Below are positions 1 through 4,696 of a stretch of 5,464 nucleotides of DNA, piece after piece. A program made the translations under genes and the position numbers. The notes below the pieces were generated by a model, which was given only the letters and a program-made list of their open reading frames with translations, did not search any database and was not told the DNA's origin. How positions within the stretch are numbered: position 1 is the first letter of the stretch; each line of letters opens with the position of its first letter. The DNA comes from Spirochaetes bacterium RBG_16_67_19 (GTDB taxonomy: Bacteria > Spirochaetota > Spirochaetia > SZUA-6 > DRHE01), in NCBI GenBank assembly GCA_001829505.1, contig MIBK01000138.1, positions 1,075-6,538 on the forward strand, given 5' to 3'.

Positions 1-909
1 CAGGGCGGCCGCCTCCTCGGTCTTGCGCACCGCCAGCGCCGCGTTGGCCCGGACCAGGGCCGCCGGATAATCCCGCCGCTCGAAAAGGCTGCGGGCCCAA
101 CGGTAGTTCAGGCTGTAGCTGAGCTCCACGACCTCGCCGTCGAAGGGGTGACCCAAGCGGCGGTTCAGGTCCTCCACCAGCGCCGCTTCCTTGCGGGCCT
201 CCGCGAACTTCCCCTTGGCCGCCAGAAGTCTGGCCCCTTCCAGATGCTCCGACACTATGGCCTTGACCGCGGTGGCCAGTGAGTTCTTCTCGGTCTGGGC
301 GGCGGAGTTCTGGGGCTCGACGGCCAGGGCCCGGTTGAAGCTGGCGAAGGCCTCGATGTACAGCTTTTCTCTGGCATTTGCGACGCTTTCCGTCTTGGCC
401 CTGGACCGCGCCTGCCGGCCGTTGGCCAAGTAAAGGCTGACCAGCGTACCGCGGGTTTCCGCGGTCTGGCGGCGCAGTGCCGCGACCTCGTCGTCCTCCG
501 GGGCCAGCTGGCCGGCCCGGGCCACGGCCAGGCACAGGGCGTAGTCCTCCTGCTGACTGCGCTTGCCCTTCTTCAGCAGCGACTCCGCCTCCCGCAGGCG
601 CTTCCGGGTCTCGGCGGTCCGATAGCTGTCCACCAGCTCCAGATAAGCCTGGGCCTGACGGCTATTGGGGTCGAAGCGCAAGGCGACCTCGAAATAGCGC
701 CGGACCTCCCCCACCCGCTGGTATTCTGCCCGCTTGATCAGAGCGAGCTGGTACAGGGCGATGCCCTCCTCGGTGACCACCCGGGCCTTCGCCGGGTCGC
801 CAAGCTGGCTCAGGAATTTTTCATCCGCCACGCTCGTACAGCCGGCCACCAGCAGGAGCAGCAAGAGCAGCAGGGCCGCCGGCGCGGCGCGGCCGATATT
901 CCGTCCCAT
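1..909 (-). CDS. TPR-like repeat lipoprotein, 3' end cut off by window edge
   Basis: An open frame runs from ATG at 909 to the left edge without a stop, giving 303 residues; the C-terminus lies outside. Residues 1-24 are a lipoprotein signal: a short Arg-containing n-region, eight consecutive Leu, then the lipobox L-V-A-G-Cys24. The mature protein should therefore be lipid-anchored, probably to the outer membrane since Thr/Ser rather than Asp follow the Cys. The rest is Ala/Leu/Glu/Arg-rich and helical. TPR-like helix pairs are visible at about 47-96 (ending in the typical F-D-P-N turn at 79-82), 181-206 (A-L-A-V-E-P-Q-N) and 221-295. The middle part is highly charged. The start is decided by GGAGG 8 nt upstream. 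It is transcribed divergently from the zinc operon from its own promoter. Such proteins often act as assembly or scaffold partners, but no specific function can be read here. The lipoprotein call is firm; the TPR assignment is by eye. Confidence 0.85.
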   Translation of the reverse strand, partial: MGRNIGRAAPAALLLLLLLLVAGCTSVADEKFLSQLGDPAKARVVTEEGIALYQLALIKRAEYQRVGEVRRYFEVALRFDPNSRQAQAYLELVDSYRTAETRKRLREAESLLKKGKRSQQEDYALCLAVARAGQLAPEDDEVAALRRQTAETRGTLVSLYLANGRQARSRAKTESVANAREKLYIEAFASFNRALAVEPQNSAAQTEKNSLATAVKAIVSEHLEGARLLAAKGKFAEARKEAALVEDLNRRLGHPFDGEVVELSYSLNYRWARSLFERRDYPAALVRANAALAVRKTEEAAAL

Positions 910-917
910 CCCACGTT

Positions 918-922
918 CCTCC
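918..922 (-). promoter_or_regulatory. Shine-Dalgarno GGAGG of the lipoprotein gene
   Basis: On the minus strand GGAGG lies 8 nt before ATG 909. An in-frame ATG at 924 would add five residues but has no well-placed ribosome binding site, and it would lie at or before the transcription start predicted from the promoter at 930-959. This motif therefore fixes the start at 909. Confidence 0.75.
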
Positions 923-929
923 ATCAGCA

Positions 930-959
930 ATAATACACTTCCTCGCCCCCGCCCTGCAA
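930..959 (-). promoter_or_regulatory. Sigma70-like promoter for the lipoprotein gene
   Basis: Reading the minus strand, TTGCAG (954-959) and TATTAT (930-935) are separated by 18 nt and match the -35 TTGACA and -10 TATAAT consensus at 4/6 and 5/6. TATTAT stands out in a GC-rich background. Transcription would start near 922-924, giving a very short leader that begins almost at the Shine-Dalgarno sequence. Prediction by eye only. Confidence 0.55.
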
Positions 960-974
960 GATCGAGGGCCCTGG

Positions 975-1004
975 TTGACGAGGAGGCGCCCGGCGCGGTA
1001 TGTA
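975..1004 (+). promoter_or_regulatory. Putative promoter of the RHH-znu operon
   Basis: TTGACG (975-980) matches the -35 consensus at 5/6. TATGTA (999-1004), 18 nt further on, is a weaker -10 (3/6). Transcription would begin around 1011 and give a leader of about 20 nt before ATG 1033. The weak -10 merges into the GTATTAC repeat, so a protein bound there would block RNA polymerase. The -35 is convincing; the exact -10 is uncertain. Confidence 0.45.
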
Positions 1005-1018
1005 TTACGAAGTATTAC
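1002..1018 (+). promoter_or_regulatory. Candidate operator: tandem GTATTAC repeat
   Basis: Two identical 7-mers, GTATTAC, lie at 1002-1008 and 1012-1018, separated by GAA. Their 10 bp centre-to-centre spacing is about one helical turn. Each 7-mer is itself a pseudo-palindrome (GTA-T-TAC), so the whole site reads as a direct repeat and nearly as an inverted one. It overlaps the predicted -10/start region and sits immediately before the ribosome binding site of a gene encoding a DNA-binding protein. Helically phased short half-sites suit RHH dimers. Binding by the neighbouring RHH protein is inference; a Zur-type or other factor could bind instead. Confidence 0.45.
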
Positions 1019-1019
1019 C

Positions 1020-1024
1020 GGAGG
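1020..1024 (+). promoter_or_regulatory. Shine-Dalgarno GGAGG of the RHH gene
   Basis: GGAGG lies 8 nt before ATG 1033. It favours this start over the in-frame ATG at 1000, which lies inside the predicted -10 region, lacks a ribosome binding site, and would add 11 residues encoded by the operator-like repeat. Confidence 0.75.
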
Positions 1025-1032
1025 ACGGGCTC

Positions 1033-1308
1033 ATGCTGCACAGCAAGGACGAGGTGATCAGTTTCAAGGTCGGCGCGGCCCTGGCCAGGGTGATCCGGCG
1101 GCTGCCCAACCGCTCGGAGTTCATCCGGGCGGCGGTGCTCTCGGCCCTGGACCACGCCTGCCCCCTTTGCCAGGGCACGGGCCTGCTCTCCCCCGAGCAG
1201 AAGAAGCACTGGGACGCCTTCGCCCGGGACCACACGGTGAAGCACTGCCAGGATTGCGACGCCCTCTACCTCACCTGCGGGTCCGGTGCCGGGGGCGGCC
1301 AGCAATGA
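1033..1308 (+). CDS. Ribbon-helix-helix DNA-binding protein with Cys-rich (zinc-ribbon-like) C-terminal half; candidate metal-responsive regulator
   Basis: The product has 91 residues. Residues 6-40 look like a CopG/MetJ/Arc-type RHH fold: a strand at about E7-K12 (V-I-S-F-K), helix A at about A15-L24, then a turn and helix B beginning N-R-S-E-F-I-R (26-32), the classic RHH helix-B signature. The C-terminal half carries Cys43-x-x-Cys46 followed by Gly-Thr-Gly, and Cys72-x-x-Cys75 plus Cys82, with His41, His59, His67 and His71 nearby. This is enough for a four-Cys zinc site resembling a zinc ribbon or a half DnaJ-type knuckle. The gene opens the znu operon, and its TGA overlaps the znuA start as ATGA, so the two are translationally coupled. 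Inference: an autoregulating zinc (or other metal) sensor, comparable in principle to NikR, which joins an RHH domain to a metal-binding domain, but without the NikR ACT-like domain. I recognise no named family. Alternatively the Cys site is purely structural. Confidence 0.8.
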   Translation: MLHSKDEVISFKVGAALARVIRRLPNRSEFIRAAVLSALDHACPLCQGTGLLSPEQKKHWDAFARDHTVKHCQDCDALYLTCGSGAGGGQQ

Positions 1309-2234
1309 AAAAGGGACGCCGGGCGCCGGGGAGACGGCTCCTACGGGCCTTGGGCACCCTGGGCGCCGTTGCCGCCCTGGCCCTGTTGGCCGCCGGCTGC
1401 TCCCGCGCCGGCTCGCCGGCGGCATCAGGCCCGCTGCGCGTCTTCGCCGGCATCCCCCCCCTGCAGGACTTCGTGGAGGCCGTGGGGGGATCGCGGGTCG
1501 AAGCGGAGGCCCTGGTGGCCCCGGGTCAGGACCCCCACACCTACGAGCCCACCCCGCAGCAGGTGGCTCGGCTGGCGCGCTCCCGCCTGTTTTTTCTTTC
1601 CGGCTTCCCCTTCGAGAACGCCCTGGTTTCCCGGCTGCGGAGCACGATGCCCGACCTGGCCATGGTGGACACGCGCGAGGGCATCGCCCTGCGGGCCATG
1701 GAAGAGCACGAGCAGGGGGAGGAGGGCCGTACCGAGGAAGAGGGGGCCGATCCCCACGTCTGGATGAGCCCGCTTCTGGCCATGCGCCAGGCGCAAACCA
1801 TCCGCGACGCCCTGGTGCGCGAAGATCCGGCCGGCGAACGGATCTACCGTGCCAACTACGAGCGCTTCGCCTCGGAGCTGCAGGACGTGCACCGCGAGCT
1901 CGCCCGGACGCTGGCTCCGCTCCGCGGCCGGGAGATGCTGGTCTACCACCCCGCCTTCGGCTACTTCGCCGCGGAGTACGGTCTGAAGCAGGTGGCGGTG
2001 GAAACCGGCGGCAGGCAGCCTTCGGCCCGCGAATTGAGCGGCCTGATCCGGCTGGCCCGGGAGCGGCGCATCCGCGTGGTCTTCGTGCAGCCGCAGTTCT
2101 CCCAGGCTGGGGCCAGGGCAGTGGCCGAGGCCATCGGCGGCGCCGTGGTCCCGCTGGACGACCTGCCCCGCGACTACCTGGCCAATCTGCGCGACATGAG
2201 CCGCAAGGTCCGGGAGGCCCTGGCCACCCCATGA
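1305..2234 (+). CDS. znuA: Zinc ABC transporter substrate-binding lipoprotein, ZnuA type (cluster A-I)
   Basis: The 309-residue product captures metal in the periplasm and delivers it to the ZnuB/ZnuC importer. Residues 1-32 form a lipoprotein signal with a very basic n-region and lipobox L-A-A-G-Cys32, so it is membrane-anchored rather than free. Family landmarks in order: the D-P-H-x-Y-E-P-T motif with His78, D-P-H-V-W-M-S-P with His151, Y-H-P-A-F-G-Y-F with His215, and acidic residues Asp285/Asp286 near the C-terminus. A His at the third ligand position (215), where manganese-type homologues such as PsaA have Glu, argues for zinc. The metal-handling loop before His151 (about 133-147) is Glu-rich with only one His (His135), much poorer than the His-rich loop of enterobacterial ZnuA. 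The start at 1305 overlaps the upstream stop as ATGA, with no strong ribosome binding site, consistent with coupling. The stop overlaps the ATPase start, again as ATGA. Confidence 0.93.
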   Translation: MKKGRRAPGRRLLRALGTLGAVAALALLAAGCSRAGSPAASGPLRVFAGIPPLQDFVEAVGGSRVEAEALVAPGQDPHTYEPTPQQVARLARSRLFFLSGFPFENALVSRLRSTMPDLAMVDTREGIALRAMEEHEQGEEGRTEEEGADPHVWMSPLLAMRQAQTIRDALVREDPAGERIYRANYERFASELQDVHRELARTLAPLRGREMLVYHPAFGYFAAEYGLKQVAVETGGRQPSARELSGLIRLARERRIRVVFVQPQFSQAGARAVAEAIGGAVVPLDDLPRDYLANLRDMSRKVREALATP

Positions 2235-3010
2235 GCCGCGCCCCGTCCACCCGCTCGGTCGGCGCGCCCCGCGCCCCCGCGACTCTCCCGGTCGTCCAGT
2301 TCCGGAAGGTGAGCTTCTCCTACTCCGGCGAGCCGGTGCTCCAGGGGGTCAGCTTCGAGGTGCTGCCCGGGGAGTTCGTGTCCGCGGTCGGCCCCAACGG
2401 GGGCGGCAAGACCACCCTGCTGCGCCTGATCCTGGGCACCGCGCGTCCGCAGGCCGGTGAGGTGCGCGTGTTCGGGGGGCCGCCGGAGCGGGCCCGCAGC
2501 CGGGTGGGCTACGTGCCCCAGTACGCCCGCTTCGACCCCCTGTTCCCGGTCACCGTGCTGGACGTGGTGCGCATGGGCCGGGTGGGCAACTTCGCCGCCG
2601 GCCCGTACCGTCGGGAGGACCGGGAGGCGGCCGAAGAGGCGCTGGCCACCGTCGGGATGCCCGAGCTGCGCCGGCGCCCCTTCTCGGATCTTTCCGGGGG
2701 GCAGCGCCAGCGGGTGCTCATCGCCCGCGCCCTGGCCACCCATCCCGAGCTGCTGCTGCTGGACGAGCCCACGGCCAGCGTGGACCGCGCGGCCACGGCC
2801 AAGCTCTACGAGCTGCTGGTGGAGCTTGCCCGGCGCCTGACCATCCTGCTGGTCTCGCACGACACCGGCGTGGTATCCAGGTTCGTAAGCGGCGTGCTGT
2901 GTGTAAACCGCACGGTGGCCAAGCATCCGGTGAGCCGCCTGACCGGGGAGATGCTGAGCGAGCTGTACGGCACCGACATCGCCCTGGTGCGCCACGAGGA
3001 AGAGCTGTGA
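2231..3010 (+). CDS. znuC: Zinc ABC transporter ATP-binding protein, ZnuC type
   Basis: The 259-residue ATPase powers metal import through the permease encoded next. All ABC motifs are present and intact: Walker A G-P-N-G-G-G-K-T-T at 54-62 (Lys60), Q-loop Gln97 in V-P-Q-Y, signature L-S-G-G-Q at 154-158, Walker B L-L-L-L-D-E-P with Asp178 and catalytic Glu179, D-loop S-V-D at 183-185, and switch His210 in V-S-H-D. The G-P-N-G-G-G Walker A and the Q-loop context V-P-Q are typical of the zinc/manganese importer ATPases. About 19 residues rich in Ser, Ala, Pro and Arg precede the core, a slightly long N-terminus. The start at 2231 is supported by the ATGA overlap with znuA and by GGGAGG (2212-2217), though its 13 nt spacing is loose. 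The metal is inferred from ZnuA. Confidence 0.93.
   Translation: MSRAPSTRSVGAPRAPATLPVVQFRKVSFSYSGEPVLQGVSFEVLPGEFVSAVGPNGGGKTTLLRLILGTARPQAGEVRVFGGPPERARSRVGYVPQYARFDPLFPVTVLDVVRMGRVGNFAAGPYRREDREAAEEALATVGMPELRRRPFSDLSGGQRQRVLIARALATHPELLLLDEPTASVDRAATAKLYELLVELARRLTILLVSHDTGVVSRFVSGVLCVNRTVAKHPVSRLTGEMLSELYGTDIALVRHEEEL
2996..3000 (+). promoter_or_regulatory. Shine-Dalgarno of the permease gene, inside the ATPase gene
   Basis: GAGGA, encoded near the end of the ATPase gene, lies 9 nt before ATG 3010. It supports that start and the TGATG coupling. Confidence 0.6.
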
Positions 3011-3870
3011 TGGATTTCCTGCGCGACCTGCTCGCATTCCCGTTCCTGCAGTACGCCCTGGCCACGGGCCTGCTGGCCTCCGTCGCCTCCGGGGTGGTGG
3101 GCAGCTTCATCACGGTGCGCCGCATCGGCTACATCGCCGGGGCCATCGCCCACACGGTGCTGGGCGGCATGGGCCTGGCCCGCTACCTGCAGCGCGTGCT
3201 GGGCTGGGAGTTCGTCACCCCCCTGGTCGGCGCGGTGGCCTCGGCCCTGCTCGCGGCGATCATCATCGGGGTGGTCACCCTGTACGGGCGGGAACGGGAG
3301 GACACCGTCCTGAGCGCGGTCTGGTCCATCGGCATGGCCGTGGGCATCTTCTTCATCTCGCGCACCCCCGGCTACAACGACGACCTGATGAGCTACCTGT
3401 TCGGCAACATCCTGATGGTACGCCGGGCGGACCTGGCCCTGATCGCCGGGCTGGATGCCCTGGTCGTGGTGGTGAGCTTCCTTTTCTATTACAAGCTGGA
3501 GGCGGTCTGCTTCGACGAGGAGTTCGCCCGGCTGCGCGGCGTGCGCGTGGAGCTGTACTACATATTGTTATTGGTCCTTACCGCCCTGACCATCGTGATC
3601 CTGCTGCAAGTGGTCGGCATCGTGATGGTCATCGCCCTGCTGGCCCTGCCGGCGGCCGCGGCCGCCTACCTGACCCGCCGCCTGTGGCACACCATGATCG
3701 TGGCCTCCGCCCTTTCGGGGGTGCTGATGACCGCCGGGCTGGCCCTGAGCTACAAGCCCAACCTGCCGGCCGGGGCCACCATCATCATCCTCTCTGGGGC
3801 CGTGTACCTGGCGGTGGTGGGCAGCCGGCCCCTGTGGCGCAGGCGGCGCGCTCAGGCCCCCAGGAAATAG
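3010..3870 (+). CDS. znuB: Zinc ABC transporter permease, ZnuB type (ABC-3 family)
   Basis: The 286-residue inner-membrane permease forms the metal channel. About eight or nine hydrophobic segments can be read, roughly at 12-36, 40-58, 68-91, 99-117, 133-157, 179-200, 203-225, 228-248 and 253-275. ABC-3 family hallmarks are present: the A-I-A-H-T-V-L-G-G segment with His48 (usually I/S-x-H in the family), the cytosolic R-E-R-E-D-T-V-L-S-A stretch at 94-103 that leads into a helix, and Y-L-F-G-N-I-L (129-135). The C-terminus ends in a cluster of Arg/Lys, placing it in the cytoplasm by the positive-inside rule. Its first codon shares one base with the ATPase stop (TGATG). The last 19 bp overlap the 3' end of the opposing gene. 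Confidence 0.92.
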   Translation: MDFLRDLLAFPFLQYALATGLLASVASGVVGSFITVRRIGYIAGAIAHTVLGGMGLARYLQRVLGWEFVTPLVGAVASALLAAIIIGVVTLYGREREDTVLSAVWSIGMAVGIFFISRTPGYNDDLMSYLFGNILMVRRADLALIAGLDALVVVVSFLFYYKLEAVCFDEEFARLRGVRVELYYILLLVLTALTIVILLQVVGIVMVIALLALPAAAAAYLTRRLWHTMIVASALSGVLMTAGLALSYKPNLPAGATIIILSGAVYLAVVGSRPLWRRRRAQAPRK

Positions 3871-4694
3871 CGCAGGCTGAAAAGGAAGCCGGTGGAGATG
3901 ACGCCCACGGTGAAGTTGTCGTCCAGCCTCCCGGAGAACAGCTCCACCAGCGCGGCGAAAACCGGCCCGGCCAGCACGGCGTAAAGAGGCACCGGCGGGA
4001 CCCCCGGCGCCTGGAGCGGGGCCAAACGCAGCGCCAGGCGCAGCAGCCAGGCGGCGGCAAAGCCGCCGGCGGCGAAGGCGATGGTTCCCTCCAGGGTCCT
4101 GCCCCGCAGAAGCTTGTGCCGGCCGAAACGGATGCCGACGATCTTGCTGAACAAATCCCCGATGGTGATGAAGCCCAGGCCCAGGTAGGGCAGGTGGTCA
4201 GGGAAGGCCAGGAAGATCAGGAAAATGGCCACCAGGAAGGCGGTCATCGAGGAGAAGCGCCGGCTTTCGGATTTCTTGAAAAGCTGCCGCATCCGCACGC
4301 GACTGAAAAGGCGCACCAGGTCCAAGGCGGCGAAGATCAGGGCCAGAGCCCCCAGCAGGTACAACAGCGGGGTGCGGCCGAAAAAGCGATCGATCGGGAT
4401 GAAAAGCAGGGCGAAGGGACGGGCGATGACCCGCCACCACTTCATCTCCCTGTCGCGCGGGAAGCGGAAGACCCCGCTCCTGAAGCACAACCGGAGGCAC
4501 AGCCCGCCGGCCGCCAGGGCCGCGGCGGTCAGGCCCCAGGAAATAAGGCCCGGCCCCAGCTCCAGCGGCAGGGCCGCGGCCAGGAAGGCGAAAGCGACCA
4601 GGCCGGCGACCTCCGCGCGGCGGCTCCCGGCCAGCAGCAGGCCCCCCAAGGCCAGGGCGGCCAGCAGGCTGCCGGTCAGCGCCGGAGCGCCCAC
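3852..4694 (-). CDS. Membrane kinase of the dolichol/polyprenol/phytol/diacylglycerol kinase (SEC59/VTE5/DGK1-like, CTP-dependent) superfamily
   Basis: The 280-residue polytopic membrane protein has hydrophobic segments at about 8-23, 29-45, 50-70, 93-101, 110-124, 150-165, 168-178, 203-224, 234-252 and 262-278. The diagnostic region is Gly179-Asp180, Gly187, F-G-R (190-192) and Lys194, then R-T-L-E-G (199-203). This matches the G-D-x(n)-G-x-x-x-G-x-x-K ... K/R-S/T-x-E-G pattern of CTP-dependent lipid kinases and the related phosphatidate cytidylyltransferases. Later Glu251 and L-D-D-N (257-260) match the family's E ... D-N element. The enzyme would phosphorylate a lipid alcohol (polyprenol, dolichol, phytol or diacylglycerol) from a nucleoside triphosphate, but the substrate cannot be read from the sequence. 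The start is GTG at 4694, 2 nt after the folE2 stop, with GGAG 6 nt upstream. The 3' end overlaps the zinc permease gene by 19 bp. A cytidylyltransferase role is less likely but not excluded. Confidence 0.75.
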   Translation of the reverse strand: MGAPALTGSLLAALALGGLLLAGSRRAEVAGLVAFAFLAAALPLELGPGLISWGLTAAALAAGGLCLRLCFRSGVFRFPRDREMKWWRVIARPFALLFIPIDRFFGRTPLLYLLGALALIFAALDLVRLFSRVRMRQLFKKSESRRFSSMTAFLVAIFLIFLAFPDHLPYLGLGFITIGDLFSKIVGIRFGRHKLLRGRTLEGTIAFAAGGFAAAWLLRLALRLAPLQAPGVPPVPLYAVLAGPVFAALVELFSGRLDDNFTVGVISTGFLFSLRYFLGA

Positions 4695-4696
4695 GG

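Noticed and set aside
448..465. Perfect hairpin ACCGCGG-GTTT-CCGCGGT.
   Set aside because: It lies within the lipoprotein coding region and has no T-tract. Short GC stems like this are expected by chance in such a GC-rich sequence.
1000..1032. Earlier in-frame ATG at 1000 for the RHH gene.
   Set aside because: It lies in the predicted -10/operator region and has no ribosome binding site, whereas GGAGG is ideally placed for ATG 1033.
191..1057. Plus-strand open frames at 191-433, 477-737 and 734-1057.
   Set aside because: They lie opposite the lipoprotein gene and show no recognisable features; the minus strand has a lipobox, ribosome binding site and TPR-like pattern.
1286..2230. N-terminal extension of the ATPase frame back to an ATG at 1286.
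   Set aside because: The extension is Gly/Pro/Arg-rich nonsense running through znuA in another frame. The ABC domain begins just after ATG 2231, which overlaps the znuA stop.
1015..2250. Long open frame (411 codons) on the minus strand opposite the RHH and znuA genes.
   Set aside because: It is Pro/Arg/Gly-rich low-complexity translation typical of a GC-rich shadow frame. The plus strand carries clear znuA motifs over the same stretch.
4052..4068. Perfect hairpin CGGCGGC-AAA-GCCGCCG in the lipid kinase gene.
   Set aside because: It is explained by runs of Ala/Gly codons in an A-A-G-G-F-A-A-A stretch, and no T-tract follows, so it is not a credible terminator.
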